A DNA stretch of 64,000 nt from Paenibacillus sp. (lineage in GTDB: Bacteria > Bacillota > Bacilli > Paenibacillales > YIM-B00363). Positions 1 to 8,571 of the stretch are shown in pieces. The notes below the pieces were generated by a model. The model saw only the letters and a list, made by a program, of their open reading frames with translations. It made no database searches and was not told the DNA's origin. The translations under genes and the position numbers were made by a program. The DNA lies in the NCBI RefSeq assembly GCF_031177825.1, contig NZ_JAPSKE010000007.1, forward strand, positions 243,048 to 307,047, in the 5' to 3' direction. Numbering within the stretch: the first letter of the stretch is position 1; every line of letters starts with the position of its first letter.

Positions 1-621
1 CACGAAATCCGGAATCCGCTGACGGCGATCAAGGGCTTCGTTCAGCTCGCGGGCGAGCTGTTCGATCGGAGCGGCAACGCCAAGGGCCGCGAATACATCG
101 ACATGGCGATGACGGAGCTGTCGCGCGTGAACGGGCTCGTCACCGAGATGTTATGGCTGCGGAAGCCGAAGGAAATCCGTTACGAGCTCGTCTCCGTCCC
201 GAAGCTGCTGCAGGAGATGGTACCGCTCCTGCATGTAGAGGCGAACATCAAGTCGATTCAAGTGCTGCTGCACATGGAAGACGTTCCCGACATGATGGCC
301 AAGAGCGATCTGCTGAAGCAAGTCGTCTTGAATCTATGCAAGAACGGGATCGAGGCGATGAACGAGGGCGGCAGCCTGCATCTCTCCTCCTGGTCGGCCG
401 GCGGCAAGGTGTTCATCGGAATCCGCGATACGGGTTCCGGAATCCCGGCCGAGCTGCAGGAGCAGCTGTTTACGCCCTTCCTGACGACGAAGCCGACGGG
501 CAATGGACTCGGACTGTTCATCTGCAAGCAGATCGTGCAGGATATGAACGGAGACATTCGGATCGAGTCGAGCCCGCAGGGGACCGCGGCGACGCTGTCG
601 TTCCCGGCGGCGACGGCTTGA
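1..621 (+). CDS. Sensor histidine kinase, C-terminal part (sporulation-kinase-like)
   Basis: Partial gene; the reading frame is already open at base 1 and ends in TGA at 619-621. The first visible residues, HEIRNPLTAIKGFVQL, are the phospho-acceptor H-box of a HisKA domain, with the histidine as the first residue in the window. The ATPase half follows: an N-box (VVLNLCKNGIEAMNEGG), a G1 box (DTGSGIP), an F-box region (LFTPFLTTKP) and a G2 box (GNGLGLFICKQI). The H-box wording and compact kinase core resemble the Bacillus KinA/KinB/KinE sporulation kinases and other PAS-type kinases of Paenibacillaceae, which autophosphorylate and pass phosphate to a response regulator. The sensor part lies upstream of the window, so the signal cannot be judged. 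No response regulator follows, which fits an orphan kinase. Confidence 0.9.
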   Translation, partial: HEIRNPLTAIKGFVQLAGELFDRSGNAKGREYIDMAMTELSRVNGLVTEMLWLRKPKEIRYELVSVPKLLQEMVPLLHVEANIKSIQVLLHMEDVPDMMAKSDLLKQVVLNLCKNGIEAMNEGGSLHLSSWSAGGKVFIGIRDTGSGIPAELQEQLFTPFLTTKPTGNGLGLFICKQIVQDMNGDIRIESSPQGTAATLSFPAATA

Positions 622-635
622 AGGGGAGAAGCGAG

Positions 636-1451
636 GTGCCGATTCGGATGAAGAGTTTCATAGGCACGCATGACGAGCGGTGGCAGGACGATCGCATGTA
701 CCGTCACGACAGCCTGGAAATCACGCTCATTATGGAAGGGAGCGGCCGGTTTCGCACGGAGGCCGAGGAGATCCCCGTCGAAGGCGGACAGGTCGTGTGC
801 ATCCGGCCCGGCACGCTGCATTCCTTCCATGCCGTCACGCCGATCCGCTTCGGCGTCATCTTGACAGAGGGGGTCGAAGGCGTCCCGTCGGCGATGTTCG
901 AAGCGCTGCTCGCGGGGAAGTCGTACGCCGACATCCGGCTGTCGCCCGCGCATCGGGAGCGGTACGAAGCGTTGTTTCGTCTGTGGCTCCGCGTCTTGTC
1001 GGCTCCGGCGAAAGACCCCGAGGCGGTGTACTCGACATGGCTGCAGCTGTTCTTGGTGTTCTTGTCCGAAAGCGACGGAGGCGCCGGACCGGAGGTGCTG
1101 TCGGTCGCGCGGGCTGCCGATTCGATTCGGCAGCGCTTCCGCGACCGGCTGTCCGTAGGGATGCTGGCGAGCCTGTGCGGCCTGAGCGAAGACGGCTTCC
1201 GCAAGCAATTCTATCGGGCGTACGGCATGACGCCGAAGCAGTTCCAACAGCAATGCAGAGTTTCGGAGGCGAAATGGATGCTCAGCTCGACGAGCCACAG
1301 CGTGCAGGAGGTCGGCGAGGCCGTGGGCTACACGACCGTTCACGCCTTCTCCGCCTGGTTCAAGAAGGAGACCGGCCTGGCGCCGACGGAATGGAAGGCG
1401 ACGCTGACGCTGAACCGGTCGGGCGGGGCGGACCGGTCCATTTTCGAATAA
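636..1451 (+). CDS. AraC family regulator with N-terminal cupin
   Basis: About 271 residues. An N-terminal cupin-like sensor region (around HDSLEITLIMEGSGRF and the VRPGTLHSF-like turn) is followed by a C-terminal pair of AraC helix-turn-helix motifs (SVGMLASLCGLSEDGFRKQF; VQEVGEAVGYTTVHAFSAWF). These proteins bind a small ligand in the cupin and activate nearby genes. GTG at 636 is chosen because GGGGAG lies 7 bases upstream; ATG 648 is in frame but farther from that site. It begins 14 bases after the kinase gene and lies 60 bases before the PhyH-type oxygenase gene, its likely target; AraC-oxygenase pairs of this kind are common in Paenibacillus (recalled knowledge). Confidence 0.85.
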   Translation: MPIRMKSFIGTHDERWQDDRMYRHDSLEITLIMEGSGRFRTEAEEIPVEGGQVVCIRPGTLHSFHAVTPIRFGVILTEGVEGVPSAMFEALLAGKSYADIRLSPAHRERYEALFRLWLRVLSAPAKDPEAVYSTWLQLFLVFLSESDGGAGPEVLSVARAADSIRQRFRDRLSVGMLASLCGLSEDGFRKQFYRAYGMTPKQFQQQCRVSEAKWMLSSTSHSVQEVGEAVGYTTVHAFSAWFKKETGLAPTEWKATLTLNRSGGADRSIFE

Positions 1452-1511
1452 AAGATATCGACTTTCTCGCAAAGACGTCTCTTCCCCATGCGCTTATGAT
1501 AGAGGAGAGGT

Positions 1512-2419
1512 ATGAACACGCGAAGGGGTGCGGCGATGAAATCGAAGATGGGTCAGGTCGAATTGACGTGGGGGAGCGACGTCGTAGAGCTGAAGGAATC
1601 GAACGACGTTCTCGGCGATGTCGAAGCGCTGCGAGCGAGGCTGCGGGAAGACGGGTATTTGCTCGTTCGGAACTTCCATGATCGGGAACGGGTGCTGAAG
1701 GCTAGGGGAGAGTTTCTTGCGGCGCTGCAGACGATGGGGCGGCTGGACCCGCAAGCCCCCGTCGAAGAAGGGGTCATTCACCCGGACAATAAGAGCGGGA
1801 TGTGGGGCGGCGGCGCGGAGGAGCTTGTCGAACGCTTTCCTGCGTTCATCGACGTCGTGAGCGGCGAGCGGACGATGCGGTTTTTCGACGAGCTGTTCGG
1901 GGAGAAGGCGCTGACGTACGACTACAAGTGGCCGCGGGCCATCGCGAACGGCGCCAATACGGGCGCGCATTACGATATCGTCTACATGGGCAGAGGCACG
2001 AAGGACGTCTACACGATGTGGACGCCGTTCGGCGACATTCCGCCCGAGCAAGGGACGTTGGCGCTGCTGCTCGGCTCGCAGCATTTCGAAGCCGTCAAAC
2101 GAAGCTACGGCCGGATGGACGTCGATCGGGACAATGTGGCTTTACGGAGGATCCGGTCGAGTTAATCGAGAAGTTCGGAGGCGCCTGGGCGTCGACGTCG
2201 TTCCGCGCGGGGGACGCGCTCATCTTCGGCATGTTTCTGATGCACGCGTCGTTCAACAACGAGACGAACCGGTACCGGATCAGCAGCGACACGCGGTATC
2301 AGCGCGCTTCCGAGCCCGTGGACGAGCGGTGGGTCGGCCGGAAGCCGAAGGCGCATTACGCGTGGGGGAAGACGCCGCCCAAGCCGCTAAGCGTTGCCCG
2401 GAAGGAATGGGGCGTATGA
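1512..2419 (+). pseudogene. Phytanoyl-CoA dioxygenase (PhyH) family protein, frameshifted
   Basis: Two adjacent frames together encode one PhyH-like Fe(II)/2-oxoglutarate oxygenase of about 300 residues. The first frame (1512-2165) carries the N-terminal part and the metal motif HxD in GAHYDIVYMG. The second (same strand, ending at 2419) continues with GFTEDPVELIEKFGG, the distal metal histidine (FLMHASFNNETNRYR) and the oxoglutarate-binding arginine region. The switch is near 2139: reading GTG-GGC-TTT instead of GTG-GCT-TTA restores the protein, so one G appears to be missing. This is either a true one-base deletion that inactivates the gene or a sequencing error. The rest of the protein is undamaged, so the event is recent or artefactual. 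ATG 1536 is an alternative start. Confidence 0.75.
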
Positions 2420-2433
2420 AGCGATGATAGGGG

Positions 2434-2480
2434 AGGAACGAACAGAGGATCCGCCGAGAGGCGGATCCTTCGTTCGTTCC
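2434..2480 (+). terminator. Long hairpin after the PhyH gene
   Basis: A two-part inverted repeat: outer arms GGAACGAAC and GTTCGTTCC enclose inner arms GGATCCGCC and GGCGGATCC with a GAGA loop. It ends the upstream gene's region and precedes the next regulator. It lacks a clean T-run, so Rho-independent termination is plausible but not certain. Confidence 0.55.
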
Positions 2481-2595
2481 GACATGTTCATCGGAATGAT
2501 GTGCATGCTTCGGAAAAGTGTGGATGCCCGGGCGGATGGCATCCAGCTTCTCCCATGGTACACTTGGGGGACTATCGCTCGACGGAGGAATCGGA

Positions 2596-4830
2596 ATGCG
2601 AAAATCGTGGTTCTACAAGCTGTTGTTCTCCTATCTGCCGGTGTTCTTCATCGTCATCTCCTTCCTCATCGCGGTGTTCTTCTTCAGCGTGGGCGAGATT
2701 ACCCGCGAGGCGGCGGTGACGGTGAACCGCGGAGCGGCGGCGCATACGCTCGAGGTCGTAGACCACTCGCTGCGGTCGATCGAACAGATGATGATCAAGG
2801 AATTGATGACGACCGACGGCATACAGAATTTCTATAACGAGACGCTCTGGGACGAGCCGTTCCACCGCATGGTTCGTCCGTCCGACAAGCTGCGGGACAT
2901 CGTCACTCAATTCCCCATGATTCACTCCATATACATGGTGCGCTGGGAAGACGAGACGGTGCTGAGCGTCGACGCGGCGCTGCCGCTCTCGCGCTTCGAG
3001 GATCGGGCGTTCGTCGAGTCGTATCTCGAGACGGGCGACGGCTCGCGATGGACGAGCCTCCGTCCCTACAAAGAGTTAACGAATCAGAACGCGACCGACG
3101 TCGTTACGCTCGTGAAGCCGTACCCGGTGCCGGCTGGCGACCAAGGCGTGCTCGTCGTCAACGTGCGGGGGCAGTCGGTGCGGCAGCTCGTGCAGGAGAT
3201 GTTCGACTCCGGGTTCTTGCAGGCGCTGCTCGTGGACCGGGACGGCGATACGCTGTTCACGACCGGACTCGAGCCGCTGCCGGCGGGGCGAACGTTCACC
3301 GAGGCGAAGTCCGATTACACCGGGTGGATCATGAAGAGCCAGATTCGGGGCGGCGCGTTTTACCGATTCGCGACTTCCTTTAACAATGTGCTTCTCTTAA
3401 GCGGTCTCGCGGCGATTATCGCGGCCGTCTTCTACATTACCTATATTTCCAAGCGCAATTACCGCCCGCTCGCTTCGCTGACCGAACGGGTGCACGGCTA
3501 CGCGCAGCTGAAGGCGGAACAGCTGCTAAGGAACGGCGGGAAGGACGAGTTCGCGTTCATCGAGACGGCGCTCGATCAGATGATCGAGCAATCCGACGAG
3601 CTGCTCGGCCAACGGGAAGAGCATCTGCAGGTCAGCAAGCGGCAGTGGGTGAAGGATACGCTCGAAGGCGACTACGACACGGTGTCGGAGCGGGCGTGGC
3701 CGGAGAAGTCCGAGCGGTACGGCTGGCACGCGCCCCGCGTCAGGGCGGCCGTCCTCGTCGTCGAGATCGATCGATATATGGAATTTTGCGAGCGATACAC
3801 GAAGCGGGACCAATCGCTGCTGAAATTTCTGCTCGGCAACGTCGCGCACGAAATTGCGCTGCAGCAAGGGGCGCATATTTTCGGCGAATGGCTGACGGCG
3901 AACAAATGGAGCGCGTTCCTGCAGCTGAAGGAAGGGCAGACGGCGGAGGACGTGGCGGTGCTCGCGCAGGGCATCGTGACGTGGATTCAGAGCAACGTAG
4001 ATTTCCAGGTGACGATCGGGCTCGGGGACGTCGTCGCCCGCGCGGAGGACATCAGCGCGTCTTACGAGCAAGCGCTCCATGCGCTGCAGTATAAGATGAC
4101 GCTCGGCAACAGCCGGGTCATCGGCCATTGGGAGGTGCCCGATCCGTCGGACGCCGCGAGCCGCGGCGGCATGGCGGACTTCCGCGGGCTGACCCAATCG
4201 TATAAGCTCGGGGAGCCGGAGTGGGAGGCGCATTACGAGCGATTCGTCGAAGAGCTGCGCACCGGCGCGTCGCCGAAGGAGGAGCTGCTGCATCAGGTCA
4301 ACTACTTGGTGTATCAGCTGTCCCGCGAGCTGTCGGAGCTGAACGCCGATTACCAGCGCATCTGGTCGGAGGAGGCGGCGCCGCGGATCCATCGGCTGCT
4401 GAAGCATTTCGACACGTTCGAGGAGCTGCGAACGGGGCTTGGCGGCATCTTGACCGAGGCGCAGCGCCGGATGGCCGCGCTGCGGGAGGAGCGCACGTAC
4501 TCTTCGACGATGAAGGAGGTTCGGCGGTACATCGCGGACAACTTCAGCAATCCGGACTTGTCGCTCAACCACCTAAGCGACGCGTTCGATTTGAACCCCA
4601 AATACGTAAGCCATTTATTTAAGGAAGAATTCGGAGAGAAGTTCGTCGAGTACTTGGCGGGCGTCCGCATGGAGCGAGCGAAGGAGCTGCTCGCGTCGAC
4701 GACGCTGTCCATTCAGGAGATCGCGCTGCGAGTCGGGTATACGCATTCCTTTTCGTTCATTCGCATGTTTAAGAAGATCGTCGGCCTCACGCCGGGAGAT
4801 TATCGGAAGCAGGCGGCGCCGCCATCCTAA
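2596..4830 (+). CDS. Membrane-anchored AraC-type regulator (YesS-like)
   Basis: About 744 residues. A membrane segment (residues ~9-30) is followed by an extracellular sensor region (~35-270), a second membrane segment (~275-298, SGLAAIIAAVFYITYI), a HAMP-like/coiled stretch, a central cytoplasmic region, and a C-terminal AraC DNA-binding domain (NHLSDAFDLNPKYVSHLFKE; IQEIALRVGYTHSFSFIRMF). In Paenibacillaceae such proteins sense external sugars and activate the adjacent transporter operon without a kinase. Start ATG 2596 follows a GGAGGA site; an upstream in-frame start at 2518 would add an N-terminus without a binding site. It lies directly upstream of a transporter and polysaccharide-enzyme operon in the same direction, its probable target. 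Confidence 0.88.
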   Translation: MRKSWFYKLLFSYLPVFFIVISFLIAVFFFSVGEITREAAVTVNRGAAAHTLEVVDHSLRSIEQMMIKELMTTDGIQNFYNETLWDEPFHRMVRPSDKLRDIVTQFPMIHSIYMVRWEDETVLSVDAALPLSRFEDRAFVESYLETGDGSRWTSLRPYKELTNQNATDVVTLVKPYPVPAGDQGVLVVNVRGQSVRQLVQEMFDSGFLQALLVDRDGDTLFTTGLEPLPAGRTFTEAKSDYTGWIMKSQIRGGAFYRFATSFNNVLLLSGLAAIIAAVFYITYISKRNYRPLASLTERVHGYAQLKAEQLLRNGGKDEFAFIETALDQMIEQSDELLGQREEHLQVSKRQWVKDTLEGDYDTVSERAWPEKSERYGWHAPRVRAAVLVVEIDRYMEFCERYTKRDQSLLKFLLGNVAHEIALQQGAHIFGEWLTANKWSAFLQLKEGQTAEDVAVLAQGIVTWIQSNVDFQVTIGLGDVVARAEDISASYEQALHALQYKMTLGNSRVIGHWEVPDPSDAASRGGMADFRGLTQSYKLGEPEWEAHYERFVEELRTGASPKEELLHQVNYLVYQLSRELSELNADYQRIWSEEAAPRIHRLLKHFDTFEELRTGLGGILTEAQRRMAALREERTYSSTMKEVRRYIADNFSNPDLSLNHLSDAFDLNPKYVSHLFKEEFGEKFVEYLAGVRMERAKELLASTTLSIQEIALRVGYTHSFSFIRMFKKIVGLTPGDYRKQAAPPS

Positions 4831-4952
4831 AGCCGAAAAGTGCGCAGCATAGGAATATGGTGCATCCCGCGCCGCACGCCGGGCCGAATGCCAAGCGCCG
4901 CGCGGTCGCGCGAGCGATCCGAATATTGTGCAACCGCCGAGAAAGATGCGGA

Positions 4953-4982
4953 TTGCCGGTCGCCGGAACCTGGGGCTATAGT
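4953..4982 (+). promoter_or_regulatory. Candidate promoter for the 5028-13630 operon
   Basis: TTGCCG and TATAGT are separated by 18 bases and lie about 45 bases before the first permease gene. The poor -35 box suits a promoter that needs the AraC-type activator encoded just upstream. Confidence 0.4.
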
Positions 4983-5027
4983 GGGAACCAGATCGATCGA
5001 CATTCCAACTTTCCAAAGAGAGGTGAC

Positions 5028-5984
5028 ATGCGCTTGGATACGGCCGAGGAGACCGCTGGACGTCGCACCCCACTGCAGCTAGAGCGTAAGGTCGACCGGA
5101 AACGGCTCAAACAGAACATTCCTTATTTCCTCATGTTCCTCCCCGTCATCGCGTATTTCGCCGTATTCAAATACGCGCCGATGGGAGGCCTCGTCATCGC
5201 GTTCAAGGACTACAACTTCGCGGACGGCGTGTTCGGCAGTCCATGGGTCGGGTTCGGGCAATTCGAGACGCTGTTCAGCAATCCGCAGACGTTGCAAATC
5301 ATCCGCAATACGTTCGTGCTCAGCGTGTTAAGTTTGCTGATCGGCTTCCCGTTCCCGATTATCCTGGCCATTCTCCTGAACGAAGCGCGGCGGATGTGGT
5401 TCAAGCGATGGATTCAGACGTTCGTGTATTTGCCGCATTTCTTATCTTGGGTCATCGTCTCCGGCATGGTGATCACGATCTTCGCGACCGAGGGCGTCGT
5501 TAACGACCTCCTGGCCCCGTGGCTGGGCGAACCGATCGCCTTCTTGTACGAGCAGGGCTCGTGGCTGACGATCTTCATCGGATCGGGCATCTGGAAGGGA
5601 GCCGGCTGGGGCGCGATCATCTATCTCGCGGCGCTGTCGTCGATCGACCCGAGTCTGTACGAATCCGCGAGCATCGACGGAGCGAACAAGTTCCGGCAGA
5701 TCGCCCACATTACGCTGCCGGGCCTCGCGCCGACGATCGTCATCGTCTTCATTCTGTCGGTGGGCAACGTCATGGAGGTCGGGTTCGATCAGGTGTATAC
5801 GCTGCAAAACTCGGCCGTCTTTTCGATGTCCGAAGTCATCAGTACGTACACGTACAAAATCGGCTTGCAGCGCTTGCAATTCAGCTTGACCGCGGCGATG
5901 GGCTTCTTCGAATCGATCATCGGCCTCATCCTGGTGCTCATGACGAACGCCGTAGCTCGCCGGTTCGGGCAGGGCTTATGGTAG
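5028..5984 (+). CDS. Sugar ABC transporter permease (LplB type)
   Basis: About 318 residues with six predicted membrane spans. It has the LplB/polysaccharide-permease hallmarks: an N-terminal region reading YAPMGGLVIAFKDYNF and an EAA-like loop (YESASIDGANKFRQIAHITLPG) that contacts the transport ATPase. It forms the membrane channel with the next gene product for import of an oligosaccharide delivered by the binding protein at 6909. ATG 5028 is chosen because GAGAGG lies 5 bases upstream; the frame extends further 5' without a better start. No ATPase is encoded in the cluster. Confidence 0.9.
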   Translation: MRLDTAEETAGRRTPLQLERKVDRKRLKQNIPYFLMFLPVIAYFAVFKYAPMGGLVIAFKDYNFADGVFGSPWVGFGQFETLFSNPQTLQIIRNTFVLSVLSLLIGFPFPIILAILLNEARRMWFKRWIQTFVYLPHFLSWVIVSGMVITIFATEGVVNDLLAPWLGEPIAFLYEQGSWLTIFIGSGIWKGAGWGAIIYLAALSSIDPSLYESASIDGANKFRQIAHITLPGLAPTIVIVFILSVGNVMEVGFDQVYTLQNSAVFSMSEVISTYTYKIGLQRLQFSLTAAMGFFESIIGLILVLMTNAVARRFGQGLW

Positions 5985-5997
5985 GAGGGGAGGCAAC

Positions 5998-6873
5998 ATG
6001 AAAGCTACATTCGGAGAAAAGGTGTTCTACGGCGTTAACTACGCGATCCTAACCTTGGTCGGGCTCAGCTGCATCCTGCCGATGATCCATATTTTGGCGT
6101 TGTCGCTCAGCGACGCGCAGGCCGTAGTGTCCGGGCGGGTCGTGTTTTGGCCGGTCAACGTCACGATCGAGTCGTACCGCAATCTCATCGTCGGCACCGA
6201 TGTCGTGAACGCCTTCAAGAACAACGTCATCCTTACCGTCGTCGGTACGGCGCTGAGTATGGCGTGTACGGTGATCGCCGCGTATCCGCTGTCGCGCAGG
6301 GATATGTACGGCAGACGCTTCTTCACCTTGGCGATCGTCTTCACGATGCTGTTCTCGGGCGGCATCATTCCGCATTATCTCGTCATCAAGTCGCTCGGCC
6401 TGCTGAACTCGTACGGCGCGATTTGGCTTCCGGGATTGGTAAGCGTATTCAATATGCTAGTCTTGAAAACGTACTTCGAGAGCATGCCGCTCGAGATGGA
6501 GGAGGCGGCCCGCATCGACGGCTGTAACGAATGGCGCCTGCTGCTGCGGATCGTGCTGCCGCTGTCGTTGCCGGTGCTCGCCGCGCTGACGTTGTTTTAC
6601 GCGGTCGGCTTCTGGAACCAGTTCATGAACGTGCTGTTGTTCATGAACGATCCGGCGAAGTACAACTTGACCGTCATGGTGCAGCAGATGATCCGAAGCC
6701 AGTCCATGATGCAAGAGCTGGCGAACCTACAGCCGGAGGACATCATGAACATGACGCCGGAGACGCTCAAATCCGCGGGCGTCATCGTCATGCTCGCGCC
6801 GATGCTGGTCATCTATCCGTTCCTGCAGAAATACTTCGTCAAGGGCGTCATGATCGGCGCGATCAAAGGATAA
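5998..6873 (+). CDS. Sugar ABC transporter permease (YtcP type)
   Basis: 291 residues, six membrane spans. The EAA loop is MEEAARIDGCNEWRLLLRIV, and the C-terminus reads KYFVKGVMIGAIKG, typical of the YtcP/LplC half of these importers. A strong GGAGGGGAGG site precedes the ATG. It starts 13 bases after the partner permease, so the two are co-transcribed. Confidence 0.92.
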   Translation: MKATFGEKVFYGVNYAILTLVGLSCILPMIHILALSLSDAQAVVSGRVVFWPVNVTIESYRNLIVGTDVVNAFKNNVILTVVGTALSMACTVIAAYPLSRRDMYGRRFFTLAIVFTMLFSGGIIPHYLVIKSLGLLNSYGAIWLPGLVSVFNMLVLKTYFESMPLEMEEAARIDGCNEWRLLLRIVLPLSLPVLAALTLFYAVGFWNQFMNVLLFMNDPAKYNLTVMVQQMIRSQSMMQELANLQPEDIMNMTPETLKSAGVIVMLAPMLVIYPFLQKYFVKGVMIGAIKG

Positions 6874-6908
6874 AGAGTACGTATTAATTAAGAACGAGGG
6901 GGATTTCC

Positions 6909-8570
6909 ATGAAAACACGTTCGAATTGGGTCACGGCATCAACGCTCGTACTGACGGCGTCTTTGCTCGCCGCGGGCTGCTCCAACGGGGGCGGCGGGGA
7001 GGCGGCTCCCCCGAAGGAGAGCGGCGGAACGTCGACGGCCGGCGAAGGCAAGACGGGCGACGCGGCGCCGGAGGCGCGCGGCAGCATTACGGTGTCGATC
7101 TACGACAGAGGATCGATTCCGCCGGAGGAAGGCACGGCGGACAACAACCGTTGGACGAAGTGGCTGGTCGAGAACGGTCCGGCGGACGTGAAATTCGTCC
7201 CCGTCCCGCGCTGGGAATCCAAGGAGAAATTCAACGTCATGTTCGCTTCCGGCTCCGCGCCGGACCTTATCTTCGAATACGATACGGCGTACCGGAACGA
7301 ATTGATCAGCCAGAAGCAGCTCATGCCGCTCAACGACCTGATCGAAGAGCACAGCGTCGAGTACAAGGCGCTGCTCGAGAAGTATCCGCTCCTTAGGAAA
7401 GTCGCGACGCGCGAAGACGGCAACATGTACGAATTCGGGCGGCTGAACGGGCTGGTGACGAACCATATCTTCTTCGTGCGCAAAGATTGGCTCGACAAGC
7501 TCGGGCTCGGCATTCCGCAAACGACGGAGGAGCTGTACGCGGCGGCGGAAGCGTTCGTGAAGCAGGATCCGGACGGCAACGGCCAGGCGGATACGCTCGC
7601 GATGGGCGTCACGGCGGTCGGCGACGCGATCCTCAACGAAATATTCCAGAACGTCGGCCATAAGGTGGTAGACGGAGGCTTGGTCAAGACGACGGAAAAC
7701 AACATCGCGAAACATAACTTCGTAAAGAAGCTGTACGACGACGGCCTCATCGATAAGGATTTCCTCACGGATAAGAACAGCGAGAAGGCGAAGCAGGACT
7801 TCATCAACGGAAAGCTTGGCTTCTACGGGGCGAACGGCGGCGAGGCGTACGCGACGTTCACGGCGCTCAAGGCGAATTTCCCGGACGCGAAGGTGATGGC
7901 GATCCCGCTGCCGGCGAGCGAATTCGGCCGATTCAGTCCGGTCATCGGCAACCCGGTGCAAGCGACGGCGGCGATCAACGCGAACGCGAAGGATCCGGTC
8001 GCGGTTATGAAGTACGTCGACTTCCTCGTCCGCGAATCGACGATGACGACCCTGCAATACGGCATCGAAGGCGAGCATTACGAGGCGGGCGACAACGGCT
8101 GTCCGAAGCCGATCGACACGGAGAAGAACAAGAAGGAGCATAGCTGGACGGCCGACTATCGGATGCTGGTGTCCGCCGCGTTGTTCGGCGAGTGCGCGCA
8201 TTTCAAAAATCAGCTGAACCCGGATAATCCGGTCGACGCGGAATACCTTGAAATCATTAAACAAGCGGATGCGGCTTACCTGAATCCGGAGACGCCGATG
8301 GCGGATCTGACGCACGTCGAGCAGATGCCGACGCTGCCGAAGGACCTGCAGCTGATCGTGACGAACACGGCGGAGCAGATGAAGAGCTTCATGCAGCAGG
8401 CCTTGATCGGCGGCAACAAGGTGACGGTCGAGCAAGCGGCGGCGGATTCCCAAGCGTTCTGGGAGAAGGCCGGCGGCAAGCAGGTCGACGACTGGTACGT
8501 CGACTGGTATGCGAACCATGCCGAGGATTGGATTTTGACGAAGGACATCTATGAGTTCAAGATCGAGTAG
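6909..8570 (+). CDS. Solute-binding lipoprotein of sugar ABC transporter
   Basis: 553 residues. A signal peptide ends in the lipobox LAAGC with the lipidated cysteine at residue 24, then an acidic/Gly-rich linker and a large two-lobe binding-protein fold of the LplA/YtcQ type. It would sit on the outer face of the membrane and deliver an oligosaccharide to the two permeases encoded just upstream. The sugar cannot be read from sequence; the downstream GH105 gene suggests an unsaturated or uronic-acid-containing oligosaccharide. Its 3' end abuts or overlaps the next gene. Confidence 0.92.
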   Translation: MKTRSNWVTASTLVLTASLLAAGCSNGGGGEAAPPKESGGTSTAGEGKTGDAAPEARGSITVSIYDRGSIPPEEGTADNNRWTKWLVENGPADVKFVPVPRWESKEKFNVMFASGSAPDLIFEYDTAYRNELISQKQLMPLNDLIEEHSVEYKALLEKYPLLRKVATREDGNMYEFGRLNGLVTNHIFFVRKDWLDKLGLGIPQTTEELYAAAEAFVKQDPDGNGQADTLAMGVTAVGDAILNEIFQNVGHKVVDGGLVKTTENNIAKHNFVKKLYDDGLIDKDFLTDKNSEKAKQDFINGKLGFYGANGGEAYATFTALKANFPDAKVMAIPLPASEFGRFSPVIGNPVQATAAINANAKDPVAVMKYVDFLVRESTMTTLQYGIEGEHYEAGDNGCPKPIDTEKNKKEHSWTADYRMLVSAALFGECAHFKNQLNPDNPVDAEYLEIIKQADAAYLNPETPMADLTHVEQMPTLPKDLQLIVTNTAEQMKSFMQQALIGGNKVTVEQAAADSQAFWEKAGGKQVDDWYVDWYANHAEDWILTKDIYEFKIE

Positions 8571-8571
8571 C

